This document shows, one piece after another, positions 8,399 to 16,193 of a stretch of DNA of 36,295 nucleotides; position 1 is the first letter of the stretch, and each line of letters opens with the position of its first letter. Below the pieces are notes generated by a model that did not search any database, was not told where the DNA came from, and worked only from the letters and a program-made list of their open reading frames with translations. Position numbers and translations under genes: made by a program. The stretch is from Pseudomonadales bacterium (GTDB taxonomy: Bacteria > Pseudomonadota > Gammaproteobacteria > Pseudomonadales > Azotimanducaceae), in assembly GCA_019090385.1 (NCBI GenBank), contig JAHRWB010000126.1, positions 1 to 36,295 on the forward strand, read 5' to 3'.

Positions 8399-9538
8399 CT
8401 AATACGCAGCAGGCAGTTTACTGACATCAATATTGTATAAATCCACTGCGTTTTGGAAGCACAGCTGTTCTACTTCTGCTTCGGGCACACCCTCCATAAC
8501 ACGATCAAGAATGGGCACCGAATTCGGCCAAATGGAATCGTGATGCGGGTAATCATTACCCCAGGCAAGGTTCTTCAAACCAATTTCATGACGTGTACGT
8601 ATACCGTAGGCGTCATCCTCAAAAGTGATGGTGAAATTGCGGTGAAAATACTCGCTGGGTTTCATAGTCAGATAATCAACCGCACAATGAGGAGTACGGT
8701 AAAGAGCGTGATCCATACGTTGCAGTACATGTGCCAACCAGCCGGTTTCAAACTCCGCCATCACCAGTTTCAGCTTTGGAAATCGCTCTGTTACCCCACC
8801 ACAAATAATGTCAATCATAGTATTCACTATTGTGCCATGAGCCATTGTGTACCCCTTGATAGTACCCCCGGGAGCACCCCAATGCGCAGGCAACCCACCA
8901 TCCAGTGAAGTACCCACAAAAATGTGCATGGTCAGTGGCAAGCCCATTTCTTCCGCAGCAGCCCAAAAAGGATCAAAATCAGCATGATTGTAGGGATGGT
9001 CCGGAGAAACATGTGCGGGAATCATAAAACCACGCACCCCGTTCAATGCAGCACGTTTCATTTCTGCAATAGCGGCATCTACATCAGGAAGAGGCAAGCA
9101 ACCAATACCAATCAATCGCTCTGGCGCCAGGGAACAATAATCCACACACCAATCATTGTGTGACTCAAAAGTCGCCTTAATTATCTCTGGGTCCTGTATT
9201 GCCCAGGTAAACATATTCAGGCTGGGGTACATAACCTCACCACAAATACCATCCCGTTTTTGCTCTTCCAAACGAATAGAGGGGTTCAGTACACCTGGAT
9301 TAAATCCATCATAACCCCGAGCAATCAGCGCGGGAGTGGCAGGGTCATCCAGCGCATTTCCCGCTATACCCAGACGACCAACAGGCACCTTCATACCATT
9401 CGGCATTACCAACCAGTCACCTGGTTTACCTTTTATATCCGAAACAATACGTGGCGCTCGATCGCCAAATGGTTTAGCCAGCACATCGAAAACCTCTCGG
9501 GCTTCGACAAAATGTGAATCACATGAATAATAACGCAT
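8399..9538 (-). CDS. Second amidohydrolase family 2 (COG2159) enzyme
   Basis: TIM-barrel amidohydrolase of 379 aa. The N-terminal metal motif is C-D-S-H-F-V-E-A (residues 6-13), a variant of the D-x-H-x-x-E pattern. Further metal or catalytic elements are L-T-M-H, the A-E-F-E-T-G-W strand and G-N-D-Y-P-H-H-D near residue 335. The start has a clear TAGGAG 6 bases upstream. The gene follows the TPP enzyme gene after 188 bases containing an inverted repeat and precedes the dehydrogenase. Family members hydrolyse or decarboxylate, so a decarboxylase working beside the TPP enzyme is reasonable but unproven. Confidence 0.92.
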   Translation of the reverse strand: MRYYSCDSHFVEAREVFDVLAKPFGDRAPRIVSDIKGKPGDWLVMPNGMKVPVGRLGIAGNALDDPATPALIARGYDGFNPGVLNPSIRLEEQKRDGICGEVMYPSLNMFTWAIQDPEIIKATFESHNDWCVDYCSLAPERLIGIGCLPLPDVDAAIAEMKRAALNGVRGFMIPAHVSPDHPYNHADFDPFWAAAEEMGLPLTMHIFVGTSLDGGLPAHWGAPGGTIKGYTMAHGTIVNTMIDIICGGVTERFPKLKLVMAEFETGWLAHVLQRMDHALYRTPHCAVDYLTMKPSEYFHRNFTITFEDDAYGIRTRHEIGLKNLAWGNDYPHHDSIWPNSVPILDRVMEGVPEAEVEQLCFQNAVDLYNIDVSKLPAAY

Positions 9539-9677
9539 AAGGAACTCCTATTTGCTGGCGGTTATACATTCCAGCATGATATTCGAATCGTAATTCTGCG
9601 ATCCGGTGTAAAAAAGATACCATAGTGTCGCAAGTCTGACGCTATCACGCCAGTAAAACACGACTCTGCTTTGTTTA

Positions 9678-9722
9678 TGATCAATATTCTGAGAACCCTT
9701 ATATGTCTCAATTTATTGATCA
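9678..9722. promoter_or_regulatory. Nine-base inverted repeat, possible operator or weak terminator
   Basis: TGATCAATA (9678-9686) and TATTGATCA (9714-9722) are exact reverse complements separated by 27 bases; each contains the palindrome TGATCA. It lies just after the TPP gene stop and about 140 bases upstream of the amidohydrolase start. AT-rich arms and no U-tract argue against a strong terminator. A two-site operator for the downstream genes is the alternative. Confidence 0.4.
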
Positions 9723-9726
9723 ACAA

Positions 9727-11427
9727 CTATTTATGAGCAACCAGATTCAGCAAAGCCTGACGTCCTTCACTCACAGCCTTTAAAGCTCGCTCCAATGCAG
9801 CCGGTAGATCAGCCGGATCTTCAACACGCTCTCCGTAACCACCCGCAGCCTGACAAAGGAGCTCATAGTCAATACAGGGTCCCAAATCACTGAAGGAGAA
9901 TGAATCGTTTGTCGCAGCCCAACCCTCTGGATATACCATTCTGGTAGAACCCTCGACGGCACCCCATTTGGCATTGTTCCAAATGATATACAGCACCGGC
10001 AAATTATAACGACGCGATAACCAGTGACCGGCAGTAGGCACACCAAACATGTAGGAACCATCTCCCAGGACACTCACTACCAAACGCTCTGGAGCCGCCA
10101 GTTTGGCTCCCAAAGCGGCACCAAGCCCCCACCCCAACACGCCTGCCTGGGATACACCATAAAAGTTACCGGTTTCTGACAGGGTCAACTGCCTGACATC
10201 GTTTCCCAATTCATCAATCACAATCGCATCACTGGGCAATATGTCGTTCAGACATTTCGAAAACCAGGATTTCTCTAGAATGCTCGACTGCTGGCCTGAC
10301 TCAGCCATGGCATGGGCATTCTCTCGATTTTTCTGACTTAAATCCGACCAGCGGCTTACCCGCTGTGTGACCACCTCAGCGCTTACCCGTTTAGCCAATG
10401 CCTGTGTCAATACATCAAGATTCAGACTCACCCTGCCCGGCAGGTTAAGGTCAACACGAAAACCTCTGACCGGATACCTGGCATGCAAGGGGTCCGTACC
10501 AATACCAATCACAGTGCTGGACGGATTGAGCTGGGCACGCCGGGGCACCCAGGGCACATCGCATTCAACGACAACTATAACATCTGCATCCGCCAGATAT
10601 TTTTCTGGTGGACTGGTGATCCGCTGAGGGTGTGTGAAATTGATATTGGTATGGGTTGGATAAGGGTCAAAGACCGGTGCCCCCAAAGACTCGGCGAAAC
10701 CCGTGAGCGCTGCAACGGCAGCAGGATCACGCCCAGCAGAGCGCGTGATAATTAGCGGGTTAGAAGCATTCGCCAGGGCATCTATCGCAACCGCCAGGGA
10801 ATCACTGCCAGCCATAACTTCACCCGCACCCATCCTGGGTTGTTCATCAAGCGCTTCCCCGCTATGAGGAGCTGCCAGCACTTCACGAGGCAATGTCAGA
10901 TAAACCGGGCCTTTGGGCTCCGTCTGCGTAATCGCCAGAGCCCGATCTACAATACCTGCAAGATCTGAGTTAGGGCGTAGTTCATAATCCCATTTTACCC
11001 ATTCGCGAACCATGCTGCCTTGATCAAAAGATTCCTGGGACCAGTGAATATGCATATCTCTGGCGCCCAGATCTTGTCCTTCAGAGATGGGCGTACGACC
11101 GGCACTGAACAAAATAGGCACCTGAGCCCGATTTGCATTAATCAAGCCACCAATGGCATTTGCTGTACCTGCAATGGTATGGACCATGACAGCCGGGACA
11201 CGGCCCGACACCATGCTATAGCCATGTGCCATAGCCACGCCAGTAATCTCATGTATGACGGTAATCGGCTTCGGCGTCGGCTCGCCATTTTCCATGCGCC
11301 GAGCATAAGCATCAATTATTGGCCCAAAATCCGTACCTGCATTACCAAACAGGTACTCAACTCCTCGCTTCGCCAACAATTCCAGGTAAACATCTGCGGT
11401 AGAACGTGGGTCAGTGGACTCAGGCAT
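9727..11427 (-). CDS. Thiamine-pyrophosphate enzyme (2-oxo-acid decarboxylase / benzaldehyde-lyase superfamily)
   Basis: Full-length three-domain TPP enzyme of 566 aa. The Pyr domain has the activating Glu60 in V-I-H-E and His83 in M-V-H-T-I-A-G-T-A-N. The central domain spans about 205-345. The PP domain has the TPP/Mg motif G-D-G-S-Y at 455-459, ending in N-N at 484-485. TPP enzymes of this class cleave or form C-C bonds next to a carbonyl. It is not clearly an acetolactate synthase: no regulatory subunit gene is nearby. AAGGAT precedes the ATG. It is the first gene of the leftward amidohydrolase run. The reaction, decarboxylation or carboligation, cannot be read from sequence. Confidence 0.92.
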   Translation of the reverse strand: MPESTDPRSTADVYLELLAKRGVEYLFGNAGTDFGPIIDAYARRMENGEPTPKPITVIHEITGVAMAHGYSMVSGRVPAVMVHTIAGTANAIGGLINANRAQVPILFSAGRTPISEGQDLGARDMHIHWSQESFDQGSMVREWVKWDYELRPNSDLAGIVDRALAITQTEPKGPVYLTLPREVLAAPHSGEALDEQPRMGAGEVMAGSDSLAVAIDALANASNPLIITRSAGRDPAAVAALTGFAESLGAPVFDPYPTHTNINFTHPQRITSPPEKYLADADVIVVVECDVPWVPRRAQLNPSSTVIGIGTDPLHARYPVRGFRVDLNLPGRVSLNLDVLTQALAKRVSAEVVTQRVSRWSDLSQKNRENAHAMAESGQQSSILEKSWFSKCLNDILPSDAIVIDELGNDVRQLTLSETGNFYGVSQAGVLGWGLGAALGAKLAAPERLVVSVLGDGSYMFGVPTAGHWLSRRYNLPVLYIIWNNAKWGAVEGSTRMVYPEGWAATNDSFSFSDLGPCIDYELLCQAAGGYGERVEDPADLPAALERALKAVSEGRQALLNLVAHK

Positions 11428-11473
11428 TATCGATCCTTAAAAAATATAGGGAAGTGATGGAAACATGCTCTGA

Positions 11474-11502
11474 ATATTACGTCGACCACTGTATTATGGC
11501 AA
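11474..11502 (-). promoter_or_regulatory. Candidate promoter for the TPP/amidohydrolase run
   Basis: On the minus strand TTGCCA (11502-11497) and TAATAT (11479-11474) are separated by exactly 17 bases. Transcription would start near 11466, giving a leader of about 40 bases before the TPP gene. TTGCCA matches the sigma70 -35 consensus at 5 of 6 positions and TAATAT the -10 at 4 of 6. Confidence 0.45.
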
Positions 11503-11620
11503 TTTCTTCAGTATGATCTTCCTTAACAGGGTGGACGATCCAAGCATTCTTGTATTGACTATCTGCTTTAAAAAAGTCGATCTTACAACTGATACCTACC
11601 GGATTTATGCCAAGAACCCA

Positions 11621-12343
11621 ATGGCCAAAAAACTAAGCAATATTCTCCATACATCAGATATACACCTGGATGATTGCATTGGCGGCCGGGGCAAAGAGAG
11701 CCCGGCTCAATTAGGTTTCATCGGTGTGATTGACGCCGCCATCGCTTTAAAAACTGACATATTTTTATTGGCCGGTGATCTTTTTGAACACAATAGGGTC
11801 CAGCAAGCGTGTCTGAACTTTGCCTCAACCCAATTAGCCCGACTTTCCTGTCCTGTGGTCATGATTGCTGGGAACCATGACTGTTTAGCCGAATATTCTA
11901 TTTATCACAGCTATGACCCGACTGAATCTGGATCAGATATCCACTTTATTCGGGATGAACTTGGCGCGACTATCAATTTTAATGAACTGGGGATACGTAT
12001 CTGGGGGAAAAGTATTATCGACCACGAACCCGAAAATAAGCCCCTGGACAGGGTTCCACAACTGGATGATGACCGCTGGAACGTTGGCATGGTTCACGGA
12101 TATTATGTAAATCGTGGCGGCAACAGTTTTTCCTCTCTGATTACACCAGAGGAAATTGAAGCGAGTTGTTTAGACTACCTCGCTTTGGGCCATGTGCATG
12201 TATTTTCAGAATTCGATCACGGCGTCACACGTGCAGCCTATTCAGGTTCCCCCAGTGCCAACCAAGGCTCCAAAGAAAATACCGCAGCTCATATTACCCT
12301 GGACCCAGATACGGGCGTAACAATTAAGCGAATTCTGGTTTAG
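11621..12343 (+). CDS. Calcineurin-like metallophosphoesterase, SbcD/Mre11-like (COG0420)
   Basis: Phosphoesterase of 240 aa from the chosen ATG, where the fold begins at once (I-L-H-T-S-D-I-H-L). The reading frame stays open upstream, but that stretch resembles no domain. Metal motifs run in order: D-I-H (13-15), G-D-L-F-E-H-N, G-N-H-D, H-G-Y and G-H-V-H. The S-G-S-P-S near the C-terminus recalls SbcD-type nucleases. It lacks the usual C-terminal capping domain and there is no SbcC/Rad50 ATPase gene beside it, so a role in DNA repair is uncertain; it could be a small phosphodiesterase. The ribosome site is weak. It is transcribed away from the TPP gene, with a 193-base gap that also holds TTGACT at 11555-11560. 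Confidence 0.85.
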   Translation: MAKKLSNILHTSDIHLDDCIGGRGKESPAQLGFIGVIDAAIALKTDIFLLAGDLFEHNRVQQACLNFASTQLARLSCPVVMIAGNHDCLAEYSIYHSYDPTESGSDIHFIRDELGATINFNELGIRIWGKSIIDHEPENKPLDRVPQLDDDRWNVGMVHGYYVNRGGNSFSSLITPEEIEASCLDYLALGHVHVFSEFDHGVTRAAYSGSPSANQGSKENTAAHITLDPDTGVTIKRILV

Positions 12344-12359
12344 CGCCAGCATCCGAGCC

Positions 12360-12387
12360 AAGACCGTTTACTAGTGCCAATGGTCTT
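12360..12387 (+). terminator. Candidate intrinsic terminator
   Basis: AAGACC (12360-12365) pairs with GGTCTT (12382-12387). The stem grows to about 9 bp when the inner GTT/AAT pairs are included with one G-U. It is followed by TTA, making a short TTTT run. It lies 17 bases after the phosphoesterase stop and before the converging CoA-transferase gene. Confidence 0.55.
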
Positions 12388-12429
12388 TTAGATGCTCCTT
12401 CAAAACCCCAACCTCGAAGCCGGACAATC

Positions 12430-13614
12430 TTAAGAGATGACGCCCTTGTCCCTCAACCTCGAACGTTCCGACTGGCTTATGCCTATTTCTTCCAATAACT
12501 CATCAGTATGCTGACCATGCAAGGGGGCACCGTGCCGAATTTCTGTGCTGGATTCACTAAAACGTGCGGCTGGCCGAGTCTGACGTAATGGACCGGCAAC
12601 AGGATGCTCAGTTTCAATAATAAGTTCGCTGGCTTTCACAACCGGGTGCTCAATCATTTCCTTACGTTTCAGCACTGGCGCACAAGGCACACCCGCCTCA
12701 TCTAAAAGCGCTAACCATTCGACGGCAGATTTAGTTAGCAGAGCTTGTTGAGTCAGCTCCAGCCTGGCATTGGCATTTTTATCACGTAACGCTGGGGTTT
12801 TAAAACGCTCATCCTCAAGCCATTCAGGATGACCCACGGCATTACAAAGTGCATGCCACTGCTTATTGGACATGGCCGAGACACTGATATAATCAGTTGA
12901 TGTCTCGTAAATAAGATCTATGAATGTTGCTGCAGTCTGAGTGTCTACCTCGTTTCCGATAAATGTCTGACCGCCCATATCAGATGACCAGAGAAATGCG
13001 ACTACACTATCAAGCATTGATACCCTCACGTGCTGCCCTTCACCTGTCCGTTCACGGTGCGCCAAAGCGGCAGTTACAGCCTGTGCCGCGGTCATACCAG
13101 TAAGTTTATCAGGCAGAATCGTTCTTACCAGTCGTGGCCGCTCTTCATCAGAACCGGCCTGAATGGTTGTTAACCCACTGATCGCTTGAACGATGGGGTC
13201 ATAAACCGGTTTATGTGACCAGGGACCTTTCTCACCAAAACCGCTGATCGACGCGTAGATAATGTCGGGTTTAATTGCTCGTACCGGATCTTCATCAATG
13301 CCCAGTCGCTCCACCACCCCGGGACGAAAATTCTGGATAAATACATCTGCAGTTTCAATCAGCTTAAAAAGGACATGTCGGCCCTTTTCTGATTTAAGAT
13401 TAAGTGTAATACCTCTTTTATTGCGATTATTGTTCAAGAAGGTAGCGGTAAATTTGCTGTCTCCATACCCCGCTCCCCGGGCGTGATCAGGTGCCTCAAT
13501 CGACTCAATTTTGATCACATCTGCACCTTGATCACCCAACAACATTGTGGCAAAGGGGCCGGAGATAACCGTCGTTAAATCCAGTATTCGATATCCTGTT
13601 AGTGGTCCGGACAT
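12430..13614 (-). CDS. Class III (CaiB/BaiF/FRC family) CoA-transferase
   Basis: Family III CoA-transferase of 394 aa that would move CoA between carboxylic acids through enzyme-bound anhydrides. The opening G-Y-R-I-L-D-L-T and the N-F-R-P-G-V motif (95-100) are typical. The catalytic aspartate is present as Asp139 in V-Y-D-P. The ATG at 13614 is preferred over the in-frame ATG at 13623 because TTGGA is then spaced properly. It is divergent from the GST gene across 240 bases. It probably activates an acid intermediate as a CoA thioester; alpha-methylacyl-CoA racemase is an alternative within the same fold. Confidence 0.93.
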   Translation of the reverse strand: MSGPLTGYRILDLTTVISGPFATMLLGDQGADVIKIESIEAPDHARGAGYGDSKFTATFLNNNRNKRGITLNLKSEKGRHVLFKLIETADVFIQNFRPGVVERLGIDEDPVRAIKPDIIYASISGFGEKGPWSHKPVYDPIVQAISGLTTIQAGSDEERPRLVRTILPDKLTGMTAAQAVTAALAHRERTGEGQHVRVSMLDSVVAFLWSSDMGGQTFIGNEVDTQTAATFIDLIYETSTDYISVSAMSNKQWHALCNAVGHPEWLEDERFKTPALRDKNANARLELTQQALLTKSAVEWLALLDEAGVPCAPVLKRKEMIEHPVVKASELIIETEHPVAGPLRQTRPAARFSESSTEIRHGAPLHGQHTDELLEEIGISQSERSRLRDKGVIS

Positions 13615-13769
13615 TAATAACATTCCAATAGAATAGTTGTCTCCAGTCTATCGTTGACGAGTATTGATTGAAACAACGGCAGAAAACCACATCCGCTGGC
13701 TAAACCACACCAAACAGAACCGGGTGATACCCAAGCGTAGTGCAGTAAAGTATGGGCCTAAAGCCTTGT

Positions 13770-13798
13770 TTGACCTTGAGGAAATGGGGATTTATGGT
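13770..13798 (+). promoter_or_regulatory. Candidate sigma70-type promoter of the GST gene
   Basis: TTGACC (13770-13775), 17-base spacer, TATGGT (13793-13798). The -35 matches the consensus at 5 of 6 positions and the -10 at 4 of 6. The GST start codon is 57 bases downstream of the -10. Confidence 0.45.
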
Positions 13799-13854
13799 AG
13801 AAAGCAAAGCTAACCACTCTGCAGTGGCCATCCAAATTAATAGAGAGAACTATC

Positions 13855-14469
13855 ATGCTGAAAATATACCACGTTCCCCGTACTCGATCAGTGCGAGTAA
13901 TCTGGCTTTGTGAAGAGCTGGGCATCCCCTACGAAGTCGAATCCATATCTTTCGACCCTGAGTTCCGTGCCAGTCCTGAATGGCGAAAAATGAACCCGGT
14001 GGGTAAGGTGCCTGTTTTGACTGATGGTGATTTAACCATGTTTGAATCAGGCGCGATGGTTCAGTATATCCTTGATCGGTATGGCAACGGTAAACTGCAA
14101 CCTGCCATCGGTACGCCGGAACATGCCCTGTATCTGCAATGGTCCTGGTTTGCCGAGGCCACCTTTGCCAGACCGTTGGGCGAGATTGTTAGCCATGGCA
14201 GGGCTTTTGCGAAAACCGGTGTAATACCTGAAGTGGTCGCTGAATTGCAGGATCGATCGCATCTGTGCCTGCAAGCAATCGACCAAGCTGTACAGAACAA
14301 AGATTTTCTACTGGGTGAATTCTCCGCAGCAGATATCATGATGGGTTATACCGTAATGCTAACTGAGATGCTGGCACCTTCGGATAACTGCCCCAATGCT
14401 TCCGCCTATTGGGCCCGTTTACAGGAGCGTCAAGCTTGTCAAAAAGCCATCGGATACGGCCTAAAGTAA
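13855..14469 (+). CDS. Glutathione S-transferase family protein
   Basis: GST of 204 aa with an N-terminal thioredoxin-like domain (1-80) and a C-terminal helical domain. The N-terminal active-site region reads P-R-T-R-S (8-12), with Ser12 rather than the Cys of beta-class enzymes. V-G-K-V-P-V-L carries the cis-proline, and E-S-G-A is the gamma-glutamyl-binding E-S pair. Cytoplasmic conjugation of glutathione to electrophiles, or glutathione-dependent ether or halide cleavage as in LigE/LigF-type enzymes, are both possible. AGAGAGAA precedes the start. The YkgJ-like gene follows after 52 bases. Confidence 0.92.
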   Translation: MLKIYHVPRTRSVRVIWLCEELGIPYEVESISFDPEFRASPEWRKMNPVGKVPVLTDGDLTMFESGAMVQYILDRYGNGKLQPAIGTPEHALYLQWSWFAEATFARPLGEIVSHGRAFAKTGVIPEVVAELQDRSHLCLQAIDQAVQNKDFLLGEFSAADIMMGYTVMLTEMLAPSDNCPNASAYWARLQERQACQKAIGYGLK

Positions 14470-14521
14470 AGGTTTCCTAATTTCTGCCGATATAAATCGA
14501 AATACTATATGTTTCGGTTAT

Positions 14522-15250
14522 ATGAACAACGAAATACCAAATTTGGTAGACAGCGCTGTGGCGGAAATGGCCAAATGCGAAGCTGAGCTTGTGGCACAAA
14601 TACTCGCCGAGGATCTTACGCCAAGTGGCATTCAAAGCATCGCAGAACAAGCCGCCGAATTCGCAGAAACTGCCGCATCGCAAATTGCTGGCTCCGCTTT
14701 TAAGGCCAGCTGCAAGGCCGGATGCAACTGGTGCTGTTATCAGCCTGTGCGCGTAACACCGCCCGAGGTCTTCAGAATCGTTCGCTTTATACGTAGCCTG
14801 CCTGTCAAAACCCAGGATCAGCTAACTTCCCAAATTCGCGAATCAGTAAGACCTGCCATGGCGCAAAACACCGATATTCAGAATAAAGCCGGAACACCCT
14901 GCCCATTTCTGGACACCAGCTCTTCCAATGCGGGCTCCGCCAATACTGGATTATGTGGCATTTACGCCGTCCGCCCACTTGCATGTGCAGAATTCAATTC
15001 AAACAATGTGAAAGACTGCAAAAAAGGTTCCCAAAAAGGCTTCCAAGCCACGATGGTTACCCGAGAGCGCTCACGAGTTCTCATATATAAAGCAGTACAG
15101 CAAGGTCTCATGAGAGGGCTGACACAGGCTTTACCCGACGTAGAAAATTCAGTATTTAATCTGGCAAATGCTGTACTTATCGCCCTGGAAAATCCCGATA
15201 CCGAAGCGGCCTGGCTGAAAGGATTACCTGTCTTCACACAAGAAACCTGA
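14522..15250 (+). CDS. YkgJ-family cysteine-cluster protein (putative Zn/Fe-chelating)
   Basis: Protein of 242 aa with the conserved cysteine pattern of the YkgJ/CxxCxxCC family: Cys64, Cys68, Cys71 and Cys72, then Cys127 in C-P-F-L-D, Cys145 in C-G-I-Y and Cys155 in R-P-L-A-C. These residues are expected to hold a metal, thought to be Zn or an Fe-S centre; the biochemical role of the family is not established. The N-terminal 55 residues are Ala/Glu-rich and probably helical. No convincing ribosome site precedes the ATG, so translation may be coupled to the GST gene upstream or be weak. A metal-handling accessory role is inference. Confidence 0.85.
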   Translation: MNNEIPNLVDSAVAEMAKCEAELVAQILAEDLTPSGIQSIAEQAAEFAETAASQIAGSAFKASCKAGCNWCCYQPVRVTPPEVFRIVRFIRSLPVKTQDQLTSQIRESVRPAMAQNTDIQNKAGTPCPFLDTSSSNAGSANTGLCGIYAVRPLACAEFNSNNVKDCKKGSQKGFQATMVTRERSRVLIYKAVQQGLMRGLTQALPDVENSVFNLANAVLIALENPDTEAAWLKGLPVFTQET

Positions 15251-15287
15251 TAATATCGTTAGGTCATTCCTCACAATCAGAAGCATC

Positions 15288-15316
15288 GCCAAAGAACCGT
15301 ACATGACTTCTTTGGC
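15288..15316 (+). terminator. Nine-base perfect hairpin after the YkgJ-like gene
   Basis: GCCAAAGAA (15288-15296) and TTCTTTGGC (15308-15316) are exact reverse complements around an 11-base loop. It lies 37 bases after the YkgJ-like stop and about 50 bases before the SDR start. Downstream sequence is AT-rich but not a U-run, so it may be a terminator or an operator for the SDR gene. Confidence 0.45.
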
Positions 15317-15367
15317 AAATATTATTAGTATGTCCAAAATTAATAAATACTGAGTGGAAGGAATAAT

Positions 15368-16123
15368 ATGTCTCTAGAAGGTAGATTAGCATTAGTAAGC
15401 GGCGCTAGCCGCGGCGTTGGGAAGGCTATAGCGCTATCGCTTGCATCAAATGGTGCAGATGTTGCCGTCAACTACACAAGCAACGCAGAGGCCGCTGAAG
15501 AAACTGTTGCAGAAATAAGAGCGCTGGGCCGCAAAGCCAATGCCTATCAGGCAGATGTTGCTTCATTTGAAGACGACCAAAGCATGGTAGAAAAAATCGT
15601 TACCGAAATGGGGCCGGTCAGCATCCTCGTCCACAACGCGGGCGTGGCAAGCAAGGGAAGGTCTGTTCTGAAAACAGACCATGAAGAACTGGCAAAAGTC
15701 GTAGGCGTGCACGCATTTGCTGCCCACTATTTATCCCAATTAGTCATACCTTCCATGCGCACTACGGAAAGAGGCGATATTATCGTTATTTCGAGTGTCG
15801 CCTCCAAGAGCCTTGGGGCTAACGGCGCACCCTACAACATGGGTAAAGCGGCCCTGGAAGCTTTTGCTATTACTTTATCTAAAGAAGAAAAAAGAAATAA
15901 TATTCGCGTGAATATAGTTGCACCTGGCCTGGTAGAAACAGACATGGGCAAACGCTTGATTCGTGCAACACAAGGTGTTGAAGATATACGATCCCTGGAT
16001 AAACACATGCCCTTTGGAAGGGTCTGCCAACCTGAAGATATCGCCAATGTCATTTGTTTTCTGGTGTCACCGGCTAATTCCTATGTGACCGGTGAGCGGA
16101 TTTACGTCAATGGCGGTGACTAA
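15368..16123 (+). CDS. SDR family oxidoreductase, FabG-like
   Basis: Short-chain dehydrogenase of 251 aa similar to 3-oxoacyl-ACP/CoA reductases. The nucleotide motif S-G-A-S-R-G-V-G is at 11-18; the N-Y-T segment after beta 2 is typical of NADPH users. H-N-A-G lies at 89-92. The catalytic serine is Ser142 or Ser143, with Tyr156 and Lys160. The Asn of the usual catalytic tetrad (V-N) is replaced by His115 in G-V-H-A, which is unusual. GGAAGGA precedes the ATG by 6 bases. It is separated from the YkgJ-like gene by a hairpin and may have its own promoter. A beta-oxidation-type reduction or dehydrogenation is likely. Confidence 0.93.
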   Translation: MSLEGRLALVSGASRGVGKAIALSLASNGADVAVNYTSNAEAAEETVAEIRALGRKANAYQADVASFEDDQSMVEKIVTEMGPVSILVHNAGVASKGRSVLKTDHEELAKVVGVHAFAAHYLSQLVIPSMRTTERGDIIVISSVASKSLGANGAPYNMGKAALEAFAITLSKEEKRNNIRVNIVAPGLVETDMGKRLIRATQGVEDIRSLDKHMPFGRVCQPEDIANVICFLVSPANSYVTGERIYVNGGD

Positions 16124-16152
16124 CCAGGAAACCTCAATCAGGTGCACTGAAT

Positions 16153-16193
16153 GCTTAAGCCGTTTTATATTGAGCAAAGTTAACGGCTTAAGC
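16153..16193. terminator. Twelve-base perfect hairpin between converging genes
   Basis: GCTTAAGCCGTT (16153-16164) and AACGGCTTAAGC (16182-16193) pair perfectly around a 17-base loop. The second arm covers the last codons and stop of the EamA transporter gene. It lies 29 bases after the SDR stop and can serve both directions. Neither side has a strong U-tract. Confidence 0.55.

Noticed and set aside
11513-11620. N-terminal extension of the SbcD-like phosphoesterase
   Set aside because: The 36 extra residues match no domain, and the fold starts right after the ATG at 11621.
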